Shown: in pieces, positions 1 to 5,883 of the stretch
How the letters are laid out: the number at the start of each line of letters is the position of its first letter
Numbering within the stretch: the stretch's first letter is position 1
From: CAZGVV01 sp964529155
GTDB taxonomy: Bacteria > Pseudomonadota > Alphaproteobacteria > Rickettsiales > SXRF01
Reading direction: 5' to 3'
NCBI GenBank assembly: GCA_964529155.1
Contig: CAZGVV010000062.1
Span: forward strand, 1 to 12,065
Length of the DNA: 12,065 nt
Translations under genes and position numbers: made by a program
The notes under the pieces: model-generated
Seen by the model: only the letters and a program-made list of their open reading frames with translations
What the model was told of the DNA's origin: nothing
Database searches by the model: none

Positions 1-98
1 TAGCGAAATGCCGCGCCAAGCGTCCCCGTATAGAAAAGTTCGCGGAAGGACCCAAAGCCTACCCCCTTGATATACAATGCTTTCCATGTGTGCTGCAT
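1..98 (-). CDS. Possible 5' end of a divergent gene, cut by the window edge
   Basis: On the minus strand an ATG at 96-98 opens a frame that stays open for 32 codons. At the window edge only two bases (TA) of the next codon remain, so it could be tyrosine or a stop. The peptide contains KALYIKGVGFGSFRELF, which has a protein-like composition, but I do not recognise a family. No clear ribosome binding site precedes the ATG. A second minus-strand frame from an ATG near position 86 is also open to the edge, so even the frame is uncertain. If real, this gene diverges from fic and shares the 99-420 intergenic region with it. Confidence 0.22.
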   Translation of the reverse strand, partial: MQHTWKALYIKGVGFGSFRELFYTGTLGAAFR

Positions 99-312
99 TT
101 CGGTTAGCAGATTTAGCAGGTTTTGCATTAGCAGCTTTGTGCATCCCAGCTGCTATTTTGTGCATGATTTTGGGTAAACTGTGCAGCTACCGACCCGAAA
201 AGTGCTTCCGTGGTGCACTGACAATACTGACAGAATGTGGGTAGTGTCAGTCACTGCTGATAGTCTGCTAATTCTGCTAATCAGGCTAGTTCTTTAACGC
301 GTCTCAGCCTCC
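99..312. other. Intergenic region rich in short 9-bp-spaced repeats
   Basis: No gene is visible here. The heptamer TTAGCAG occurs at 104-110, 113-119 and 128-134. Its reverse complement CTGCTAA occurs at 265-271 and 274-280. ACTGACA occurs at 217-223 and 226-232, and its inverse TGTCAGT at 245-251. Neighbouring copies are often spaced exactly 9 bases apart. The region separates the possible divergent gene at the left edge from fic. It could hold iteron-like protein binding sites or an old recombination site; the sequence alone does not decide. Confidence 0.5.
267..288 (+). repeat. 22-bp direct repeat, left copy (flanks fic)
   Basis: A 22-base sequence beginning GCTAATTCTGCTAATCA recurs at 1523-1544 with one mismatch (G at 284, C at 1540). 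The two copies bracket the fic promoter and coding region. The sequence is built from CTGCTAAT-type 9-mers, so the similarity could also come from a locally repeated motif rather than from an insertion scar. Confidence 0.65.
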
Positions 313-356
313 TGTGCGGCGAATAGCACCAATATTCACCGCATACTATGCGTAGA
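313..356 (+). promoter_or_regulatory. Operator-like palindromic repeat, copy A
   Basis: First of two imperfect 44-base direct repeats (the other is 369-412, eight differences). Its core 313-345 is itself a dyad: TGTGCGGCGAATA on the left against TATTCACCGCATA on the right. It runs into a second small palindrome CGCATAcTATGCG at 340-352. The dyad symmetry and the repetition immediately upstream of fic suggest binding of a dimeric regulator. Confidence 0.5.
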
Positions 357-363
357 ATAGGCC

Positions 364-392
364 TTGCCTATGCGGCGAATAGCTGCTATAAT
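364..392 (+). promoter_or_regulatory. Predicted sigma70-type promoter of fic
   Basis: A perfect -10 box TATAAT lies at 387-392. A -35-like TTGCCT lies at 364-369, separated by 17 bases. Transcription would start near 399, about 22 bases before the fic ATG. The -10 box lies inside operator-like copy B, so a bound regulator would block RNA polymerase. This is predicted from sequence only. Confidence 0.5.
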
Positions 393-412
393 CACCGCAT
401 AATATACGGAGA
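369..412 (+). promoter_or_regulatory. Operator-like palindromic repeat, copy B, overlapping the fic promoter
   Basis: Second copy of the 44-base element, starting 56 bases after copy A. Its 33-base core (369-401) has outer arms TATGCGG and CCGCATA and inner arms ATAGC and GCTAT. A further near-palindrome CGCATAaTATACG (396-408) follows. It covers the -10 box, and its last bases include the GGAGA ribosome binding site (408-412), 8 bases before the fic start. The position suggests repression, perhaps by the winged-helix tail of the Fic protein itself; that is inference. Confidence 0.5.
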
Positions 413-420
413 TTGCCAGT

Positions 421-1527
421 ATGTATATCCATGAACGCAAAGATTGGCCAGGATTTATGTGGAATAATGCGGCACTGGCGGGGCCGCTGGCTGATGTGCG
501 TCATCTGCAAGGACGCTTGTTGGGGCGTATGGAGGCAATAGGTTTTCTTTTGCGTGAGGAAGCCACGCTGGAGACACTGACGCAAGATGTACTCAAAACA
601 TCCGAAATTGAAGGGGAAAAGCTGGATTTGCAACAGGTACGCTCCTCTATAGCTCGGCGCTTGGGGCTGGACATCGGCGGGGCAACGGTGCATTCGCCAC
701 GCAACGTAGAAGGCATTGTAGAAATCATGATTGATGCCACGCGCAATTACGGCAAGCCACTTAGCAAAGCACGGCTGTATGATTGGCATGCGGCGCTTTT
801 TCCTACGGGGCGTAGCGGCATGCAGCATATCACCGTTGGCAAATGGCGCGGAAAAGATAGCGGCCCGATGCAGGTTGTTTCCGGCCCCATCGGGCGCGAA
901 AAGGTGCATTATGAAGCGCCCGGCTATGCTCGGCTGGAGAAGGAAATGGCGGCATTCATCAAATGGTTTAATGCTGAGCCGGAAACGGATTTGGTGATTA
1001 GTTCCGCCATTGCGCATTTTTGGTTTGTGACCATTCACCCTTTTGATGACGGCAATGGCCGCATTGCACGCGCGTTGGCCGATATGATGCTGGCGCGTTC
1101 AGAAGGCAGCAGCCAGCGTTTTTACAGCATGTCATCGCAAATTCAGCGTGAGCGAAATGCCTATTATGACGTACTGGAAAAAAGCCAGAAATCGACGGTG
1201 GATATTACGCCGTGGATCGAATGGTTTTTGGGATGCCTCAAACGCGCCATCAGTGCATCCGATACTACACTTGAGTCCGTCCTCACCAAAGCACGGTTTT
1301 GGGAAGCACATAGCGGCCAGCCATTCAATGATCGGCAGCGCAACATCCTGGGTCGCCTTATGGATGGCGGTTTCGAGGGGAAGTTGACCTCATCCAAATG
1401 GGCAAAACTCGGGAAATGCTCTCAGGACACCGCACTCCGCGACATCACCGATCTGGTAGAGCGTAGAATTTTGCTGAAAGATAACGCCGGTGGGCGGAGT
1501 ACGGGGTATATACTCAAATCCAGCTAA
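421..1527 (+). CDS. Fic family protein adenylyltransferase (DUF4172 type, class II)
   Basis: Fic enzymes transfer AMP from ATP to hydroxyl side chains of target proteins. The 368-residue product has the length and order of class II Fic proteins such as Shewanella SoFic. An N-terminal DUF4172-like helical part (residues 1-80) carries the inhibitory helix motif TSEIEG (60-65), which fits [S/T]xxxE[G/N]. The Fic core carries a complete active-site loop HPFDDGNGRIAR (206-217) with catalytic H206. A C-terminal winged-helix-like domain spans about 302-366. All key residues are present, so the enzyme should be active and self-inhibited. The ATG is preceded by GGAGA with 8-base spacing. Two palindromic repeats and a promoter lie just upstream, which suggests autoregulation. 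No antitoxin gene is visible, as expected when inhibition is built in. Target unknown. Confidence 0.93.
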   Translation: MYIHERKDWPGFMWNNAALAGPLADVRHLQGRLLGRMEAIGFLLREEATLETLTQDVLKTSEIEGEKLDLQQVRSSIARRLGLDIGGATVHSPRNVEGIVEIMIDATRNYGKPLSKARLYDWHAALFPTGRSGMQHITVGKWRGKDSGPMQVVSGPIGREKVHYEAPGYARLEKEMAAFIKWFNAEPETDLVISSAIAHFWFVTIHPFDDGNGRIARALADMMLARSEGSSQRFYSMSSQIQRERNAYYDVLEKSQKSTVDITPWIEWFLGCLKRAISASDTTLESVLTKARFWEAHSGQPFNDRQRNILGRLMDGGFEGKLTSSKWAKLGKCSQDTALRDITDLVERRILLKDNAGGRSTGYILKSS

Positions 1528-1544
1528 TTCTGCTAATCACGCTA
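1523..1544 (+). repeat. 22-bp direct repeat, right copy (contains the fic stop codon)
   Basis: Matches 267-288 at 21 of 22 positions. The fic stop codon TAA (1525-1527) falls inside it. If this were an insertion or excision scar, the crossover would lie at the very 3' end of fic. Confidence 0.65.
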
Positions 1545-1666
1545 ATCCACGCATGCGGCATATTTGGGGAAATAGCTGTCAATATGGATTTTACGCTGTT
1601 TTGGAAATTCGATGACAGCCGCCCGCTGTTCGGGTAAGGTTCGAATGGCGTCGATTACCCCGCGCC

Positions 1667-1730
1667 ATTACTTTCAATAGCTTGACCACATCAAGTGACC
1701 GGCTAGATTGTAGCTCATAAGCAGGGCGTA
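1667..1730 (+). repeat. 64-bp direct repeat, left copy (flanks the NadE-like/APH pair)
   Basis: Aligns without gaps to 5115-5178 with 6 differences in 64 (positions 1690, 1703, 1704, 1708, 1710, 1717). It contains a small inverted repeat CTTGA/TCAAG (1681-1685, 1691-1695). The preceding six bases GCGCCA share only GCG with the equivalent place in the right copy, where a tRNA-Arg 3' end stands. After 1730 the copies diverge at once. The two copies enclose the two-gene unit, as expected for attachment sites of an integrated element or ends of a composite unit. Confidence 0.8.
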
Positions 1731-1844
1731 AGCAAGAGCAGCGGTTAGGCTTATTGCATTATAATGGATTAATAGGGCAAGCAATTGCCATAATTCCCAA
1801 TGCTGATATAAACAGCCATTACTTGTTGTAATTAATAGCAAATG

Positions 1845-1874
1845 ATAATAGTGTTTACATATTGCAACTATTAT
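1845..1874 (+). promoter_or_regulatory. Inverted repeat upstream of the NAD-synthase-like gene
   Basis: ATAATAGT (1845-1852) and ACTATTAT (1867-1874) form a perfect 8-bp inverted repeat around a 14-base spacer. It ends just before the purine-rich ribosome binding stretch AGAAGAAGA (1875-1883) of the TTG start at 1894. A weak -35/-10 pair (TTGTTG 1823-1828, TAATAG 1846-1851, 17-base spacing) overlaps its left arm. It may be an operator, or a hairpin limiting translation; both are inference. Confidence 0.4.
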
Positions 1875-1893
1875 AGAAGAAGATAACCGTACA

Positions 1894-4032
1894 TTGTCCA
1901 AACTCCCGCGTGAGATCGATCCGGCGAAGACTTTTGATGCATTAGTGTCATGGGTACATGACGAACTTATTGTGAAAAAGGGTGCGCCGGGGTTTGTGGT
2001 GGGTTTAAGCGGCACGGATTCTATCCTTGCATTTCTAGTGTGCGCTAAAGCAGCTGAGAAAGCTAAGGCATCTGGCAGAGAAGTATCTGTTGCTGGGGTG
2101 CACTTCGCCGCACCGCCAGAACCTACAACTGCACCTGAACAATCGGACGATGATACGCCGCTATGGACATATCGTCATGCTACGCCGGAAGCATTAGAAG
2201 CATTTTTAAAAGATATGCCGCCCGAATTGCAGGCGCTGGGTGCAAAGAAAGTCCTCAATGAAGATACGGGTGCCGGGCAGGACAATTGGTTTCAGCAAGC
2301 CGTCATCCCCTGGCTGAAGGAGCGAGCGCCGAACGCATCCGTTATCGTAGACACTTCTATTAATCACCGCATGGATGGGCAGCGTTGGGGAGCGCTGCTG
2401 GATTGGTCGGTGGTGGCAGATCCTGCTACCGGACAGATGCGCCCGCGTGACCAGAGCTATTGGGTGGTTGGAACAAGGAATGCAACCGAAGAAGCTCTGA
2501 TGAGCTACAGCAACGTTTCAATGGCGGCGAGCGTGCAACCCATTAATGCGCTGTATAAAAGTGAGATATTAAAAGTTTGCGACTATCTGAACGTACCGGA
2601 CACGGCGATGGCCAAAAGCTGTCAGGTGGACTGCGCCTGCGGGCGATTTGAGCTTCCAGCGCTGAATATTAAATACATTGACGCGTTGCTCATGGCGCGC
2701 AAAGGTGAATTGTCCTCTCAATATATTGAGGAAAACATTTCTGCTAGTCTGCGTAAGCAGCTGGATGCATTTATCGATAGCCAGATCAAAGCTGCCAGCT
2801 TCAAAAAGCAGATTCCTTACCTTGCCGATGGGAAAACTGTACAGATAGCAACTGATGTAAATCAGGAATCGCTTGCCGAAGCCAAACAGGCAGCAAAGAC
2901 GGGCGATGATAGCAAGGCGCTTTCCTCTGCTGTGCCACTTATTATTGCGGCTAAAAACGCCAATGCTGCATGCGACTTGGTAGTTACTGAATCGAAGAAC
3001 CGTGATAGCTGGCTACCGGAAGCGCTCATGCTGCTCGGCACGGCTGGATTAGAGCCAAACCAGCGCAAACGGATGGTAGAGAAAGTATTTAGTTGCGCAA
3101 AGTGCAGCGCGCGCATGGGAAGTTATAGTTTTTCCTTCCCGCGTTGGCGGTTTATTTCGCAGAAATCAGGCGATGCGCCTGCGTTGGTCGAGCAATTTGG
3201 CATGCAACGGCTGAACCGGGATACCGATATACGCGATGCATCGCTTTCTCCCGCTGATCCAAACCGCGATGAACTTGGGGCCGGGTTTACATGGAGTGAT
3301 GACAAGTGGCATGTCGAATATCGCCGTGCCTATATCGTCTGTTCCAATCATTCATCAGATAGTCCCGCTACAGTTGTTATACGCAACAATTCTTATTATT
3401 TTGGCCGCGACCGCCTGCCTTCGCCGGTTTATGTCTCATTCGAGGCGTTGAAGCCTGATGAGCTGAATGCGCTTACCGCCGACACTCTGGAAAAGTCAGG
3501 TAAATTTATAAAGTGGCAGAATGTAATACACGCCATAGACAACCTGCCCGCCAAGGATAAGGTAAAGCGCATGGAGCGCGTGCTGAATTATCTGGATGAT
3601 TTCGACGGAAATCTACACCGCTGGCTGTGCAGCCGTGGCCCCGCTGAGCATAAAGGCGGCGCTGGCCCTGACCATTCAGGAAGCGGCGATGAGGGCGGAT
3701 TTAAACATCTCCTCAGCTTCCTAAAAGCAAAAGCGGCGCAACCCGCTATTAAAGGCAGGCCCGGACTCTATGTAAGTACTATTGCTGAACATGCTGCACC
3801 TTGGTCACCCAACTCAGCAGTGGCGCTAACACCGCAATTGGTTGGCCAGCTGGAACAGTCGTCCCCTGAAGCGCTTGCCGCTGATCCTGCCATGCGCGTG
3901 TTTGCCTCCGGCGGAGAAGCTGGCAGTCAGTTGGCTCTGTTAACGGGGGAACATGGCGATCTCCCGGTTTTAGCTGATAAAGGAACGCAGATTCAGAATG
4001 AACGGCTCCGTGCAGGCGAAAGACGCCGCTAG
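1894..4032 (+). CDS. NAD-synthase-like ATP-pyrophosphatase with long unrecognised C-terminal region
   Basis: Residues about 15-290 resemble ammonia-dependent NAD synthase, which adenylates deamido-NAD and amidates it. A PP-loop-like GLSGTDSI (37-44) is followed by GTRNATEEAL (193-202), QPINALYKSEI (215-225) and YIDALL (261-266), in the order and spacing of NadE. There is no glutaminase domain. The PP-loop is one residue shorter than the usual SGGxDS. The region holding the NadE P-S-A...DE loop is replaced by a cysteine cluster C243, C247, C249. Residues 290-712, with C401-x-x-C404, match no family I know. The total length is more than twice that of an ammonia-type NadE. The start is TTG at 1894: no ATG or GTG lies between the upstream in-frame stop (1849) and it, and AGAAGAAGA precedes it. 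The APH gene follows 8 bases later. The reaction may differ from NAD synthesis. Confidence 0.8.
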   Translation: MSKLPREIDPAKTFDALVSWVHDELIVKKGAPGFVVGLSGTDSILAFLVCAKAAEKAKASGREVSVAGVHFAAPPEPTTAPEQSDDDTPLWTYRHATPEALEAFLKDMPPELQALGAKKVLNEDTGAGQDNWFQQAVIPWLKERAPNASVIVDTSINHRMDGQRWGALLDWSVVADPATGQMRPRDQSYWVVGTRNATEEALMSYSNVSMAASVQPINALYKSEILKVCDYLNVPDTAMAKSCQVDCACGRFELPALNIKYIDALLMARKGELSSQYIEENISASLRKQLDAFIDSQIKAASFKKQIPYLADGKTVQIATDVNQESLAEAKQAAKTGDDSKALSSAVPLIIAAKNANAACDLVVTESKNRDSWLPEALMLLGTAGLEPNQRKRMVEKVFSCAKCSARMGSYSFSFPRWRFISQKSGDAPALVEQFGMQRLNRDTDIRDASLSPADPNRDELGAGFTWSDDKWHVEYRRAYIVCSNHSSDSPATVVIRNNSYYFGRDRLPSPVYVSFEALKPDELNALTADTLEKSGKFIKWQNVIHAIDNLPAKDKVKRMERVLNYLDDFDGNLHRWLCSRGPAEHKGGAGPDHSGSGDEGGFKHLLSFLKAKAAQPAIKGRPGLYVSTIAEHAAPWSPNSAVALTPQLVGQLEQSSPEALAADPAMRVFASGGEAGSQLALLTGEHGDLPVLADKGTQIQNERLRAGERRR

Positions 4033-4040
4033 AGCATGCA

Positions 4041-5057
4041 ATGACTGATACTGCTATCAATCTTCTGAGTTCGCCGCAGACGGAAGCAATCCTTGCCCAT
4101 ATAGGCAACGTGCTGCACAAACCCATGACGCTCATGCAAGAGCCTCAGCCGCTTCCCGGTGGGCTGCGCCGTCCCACCTTCAGATTTGATACAGATGGCG
4201 GCAATTTTGTGGTGTCCATCAGTACGCCAAAAGCGCCGCTGTTGCAGCGCGCGCACGATGTTCAACATTTTCTCTATCAGCAAGGTGCGCCGGTGGCAGA
4301 ACTGATCGGCAATATTGGCGTGCTTCCATCCGGCGAAGCTTTTCAAGTTACACGTTTTGCTCCAAGCAAAAATACGCCGCTGACATTGCAGGACATGGAG
4401 GCGTTTGGCGCAACTGTGGCGCGGGTGCATCAATGCAGCGACGCATATTTTGCGTGGCAGCATGCCGATCCGGATCATGCCACCGCCCGCCGGATTCATG
4501 CGGAGCGGCTATTAGCTACAGCGCGAAATGCTGAGGAAACGTGGCAACGCAAAAGCATGGAAGCGCCATCACCGATTGTGCGCGCTATCGCCTCTCTGAA
4601 AACAACGGCTGCTCAGGAACCGCATAAAACTTACGGCATGGGCGTCATTCACGGCGATGTGCAGTTAGGGAATACGATTTTCGGAGAGGATGGCAAGGTC
4701 ACGCTGATCGACCTCGAAATGGCTGGCTCCGGCGCACAGCTGCGTGACCTCGCGCAAGGCATGTTTTATGCATCGAGGCTAATAAAGCAGGAACCGGGCG
4801 GGTTTCCCCTGGCAATGGATGAATTGCGCGCGAAAGCGGTATTGAAAGGCTATGAATCGGTAAAGCTGCTGTCGCCGGAAGAAAAACACGAGTTGTTCGG
4901 CTTTCTCAGGATTATGGGCACCTCGGCTATTGCTTCCGCGCCAAGCACCAAACACCTAGCAAAACTAACGTCGGATCAACTCGCAGACTGGGATGGCCAG
5001 ATGCAAAGTTGGGTTGATACCTTAGATATGCAATTTAAGAATAGCAGATCACATTGA
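4041..5057 (+). CDS. APH-family phosphotransferase (aminoglycoside/homoserine kinase-like)
   Basis: This family moves the gamma phosphate of ATP to hydroxyl groups of small molecules such as aminoglycosides, choline, homoserine or sugars. The 338-residue product has the catalytic Brenner-type motif HGDVQLGN (204-211; D206 catalytic base, N211 metal ligand) and the second metal motif IDLEMA (223-228; D224, E226). The N-terminal lobe, with VVSIST near 57-62, would bind ATP. It is complete and soluble, with no signal peptide. The gene starts 8 bases after the stop of the NAD-synthase-like gene with only a weak ribosome binding site, which suggests one transcript and perhaps translational coupling. 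The substrate cannot be told from sequence. The partner suggests a nucleotide or nicotinate-type compound rather than an antibiotic, which is inference. Its stop lies 8 bases before a tRNA-Arg fragment. Confidence 0.88.
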   Translation: MTDTAINLLSSPQTEAILAHIGNVLHKPMTLMQEPQPLPGGLRRPTFRFDTDGGNFVVSISTPKAPLLQRAHDVQHFLYQQGAPVAELIGNIGVLPSGEAFQVTRFAPSKNTPLTLQDMEAFGATVARVHQCSDAYFAWQHADPDHATARRIHAERLLATARNAEETWQRKSMEAPSPIVRAIASLKTTAAQEPHKTYGMGVIHGDVQLGNTIFGEDGKVTLIDLEMAGSGAQLRDLAQGMFYASRLIKQEPGGFPLAMDELRAKAVLKGYESVKLLSPEEKHELFGFLRIMGTSAIASAPSTKHLAKLTSDQLADWDGQMQSWVDTLDMQFKNSRSH

Positions 5058-5065
5058 AATCCTGC

Positions 5066-5115
5066 TTGCCTACCGAAGGCAAAGGTCGGACGTTCGATTC
5101 GTCTCGGGTGCGTTA
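5066..5115 (+). pseudogene. 3' half of a tRNA-Arg(CCG), 5' half missing
   Basis: The stretch folds exactly as the 3' half of a class I tRNA. The anticodon stem TTGCC/GGCAA (5066-5070, 5078-5082) closes a 7-base loop TACCGAA with anticodon CCG (5073-5075). A 5-base variable region follows, then the T arm GGACG-TTCGATT-CGTCT (5088-5104), acceptor strand CGGGTGC (5105-5111), discriminator G (5112), and TTA where CCA would stand. Position 33 is A instead of the invariant U. The expected 5' half (GCACCCG acceptor strand, D arm) is absent; the APH coding end lies there instead. Such tRNA 3' halves are typical attachment-site remnants of tRNA-targeting integrases. Confidence 0.8.
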
Positions 5116-5178
5116 TTACTTTCAATAGCTTGACCACTTCAAGTGACCGGGAAGAATATAGCTCGTAAGCAGGGCGTA
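5115..5178 (+). repeat. 64-bp direct repeat, right copy
   Basis: Matches 1667-1730 at 58 of 64 positions without gaps. It begins at the final base of the tRNA-Arg fragment and ends exactly where the readable IS481-type transposase sequence starts. It has the same CTTGA/TCAAG inverted repeat (5129-5133, 5139-5143). Its role is unknown; the position suggests a recombination core or duplicated flank of a mobile unit. Confidence 0.8.
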
Positions 5179-5735
5179 TATTCGTTGCCATCGACCGCAC
5201 ATCGAAGTTCGCATACGCCGAGTTGCATGACAGCGCCACCCGTCGCATTGCTGCAAACTTCCTGCATGCCCTTGTCGAAGCCGTGCCTTATACAATCCAT
5301 ACCGTCCTGACGGACAACGGAATCCAGTTTGCCGATCCCACCAACTTCCGCAAATCCGTTATGGAAAAACCTGTGCCCCCGAATCCGCATGGCATCTATC
5401 TCTGGCACGCCTTTGATTATGCTTGTCATAAGCATGGCATCGAGCACAGATGCACAAAACCACGGCATCCATGGACTAACGGGCAAGTCGAACGCATGAA
5501 CAGGACAATCAAAGATGCGACGGTCAAGAAATACTATTACCAATCACACGAGGAACTCAAACAACACCTTCAAACATTCCTGATGGCATATAACTTCGCC
5601 AAACGACTCAAAACTCTCAAAGGCCTGGCTGTCTATGAATACATTTGCAAAATATGGACAAAAGAACCGCAAAGGTTCAAAATCAACCCCATCCATCACA
5701 AAGTGGGACTAAACATATATAAATATACCACATAA
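5178..5735 (+). pseudogene. IS481-type transposase, N-terminally truncated
   Basis: The frame reads as the C-terminal integrase (rve, DDE) part of an IS481-family transposase. IFVAIDRTSKFAYAEL (from 5178) carries the first catalytic D. LTDNGIQFAD (about 5307-5336) carries the second. HPWTNGQVERMNRTIKDATV holds the catalytic E in GQVERMNR (about 5483-5506). The C-terminal end NFAKRLKTLKGL...YEYICK is typical. The N-terminal helix-turn-helix part is missing: an in-frame stop (5166-5168) lies inside the 64-bp repeat, so only about 185 codons remain. An alternative start codon TTG at 5223 exists but would leave out the first catalytic D. No terminal inverted repeats are visible. It is a remnant, unlikely to be active, and marks past mobile-element activity at this edge. 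Confidence 0.85.
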
Positions 5736-5796
5736 GATTCTCCAGCCCCTCTTCGCTCCTTCGGAGCTACGCCGGGCACTGCTTCGCCCAAGTCGA
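5736..5796. repeat. Hairpin-rich spacer between the transposase remnant and tRNA-Leu
   Basis: Two short inverted repeats lie here: GCTCC-TTC-GGAGC (5755-5767) and GGGC/GCCC (5773-5776, 5786-5789). They sit just downstream of the minus-strand tRNA-Leu and could protect or end its transcript. Neither is followed by a T run on either strand, so a classical intrinsic terminator is not supported. Confidence 0.4.
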
Positions 5797-5883
5797 TGGT
5801 GCCCCCGGTCGGAATCGAACCGACACGTCCGTGAGGACACCGGATTTTGAGTCCGGCGCGTCTACCAGTTCCACCACAGGGGC
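5797..5883 (-). tRNA. tRNA-Leu(CAA)
   Basis: An 87-base class II tRNA on the minus strand. The acceptor stem is GCCCCTG paired with CGGGGGC (one G-U), the discriminator is A, and the CCA end is encoded (TGG at 5797-5799 on the plus strand). The anticodon stem CCGGA/TCCGG closes the loop CTCAAAA with anticodon CAA (plus-strand 5847-5849), which reads UUG. The long variable arm TGTCCTCACGGACG and the T arm TCGG-TTCGATT-CCGA are complete. It appears functional. It follows the sensor gene of the ECF module on the same strand after about 70 bases and forms the border between core genes and the accessory region. Confidence 0.96.

Larger units (their letters stand above)
1545..1893. other. Intergenic region between fic and the NAD-synthase-like gene
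   Basis: No convincing gene. From left to right it holds a 7-bp inverted repeat GCTGTCA/TGACAGC (1575-1581, 1613-1619), a small CCCG/CGGG hairpin (1622-1634), an inverted pair GGGTAA/TTACCC (1632-1637, 1655-1660), the 64-bp direct repeat (1667-1730), and about 160 AT-rich bases with a second dyad (1845-1874). A TATAAT occurs at 1760-1765, but without a good -35 at 17 bases. A 17-codon frame at 1584-1637 has protein-like content but no support. Confidence 0.5.

Noticed and set aside
104..134. CRISPR-like array from the spaced TTAGCAG copies
   Set aside because: The repeats are only 7-9 bases with 2-8 base gaps, far from CRISPR repeat and spacer sizes, and no cas gene is present.
346..1038. 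230-codon antisense open frame over fic
   Set aside because: It lies opposite the well-supported Fic coding region and shows no domain or start signal; a shadow frame.
1584..1637. 17-codon frame (starts MDFTLFWKF, ends at TAA) in the intergenic region
   Set aside because: Protein-like composition but very short, with a ribosome binding site too far away and no similarity I recognise; could be a gene remnant.
1631..1667. Possible tRNA 3' end (GGTTCGAAT... ending GCGCCA) before the left 64-bp repeat
   Set aside because: The bases around the would-be T loop do not pair, and spacing to CCA is wrong, so it does not fold as a tRNA. Only the GCGCCA ending resembles one.
5139..5543. 134-codon antisense frame over the transposase remnant
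   Set aside because: Overlaps clear IS481 transposase sequence in the other strand; no independent support.
5178..5735. Intact IS481 insertion sequence
   Set aside because: The N-terminal third of the transposase is missing and no terminal inverted repeats or short target duplication are visible.
5755..5789. Intrinsic terminator for the tRNA-Leu transcript
   Set aside because: Hairpins are present but there is no T run after them on the minus strand, so termination is not supported.
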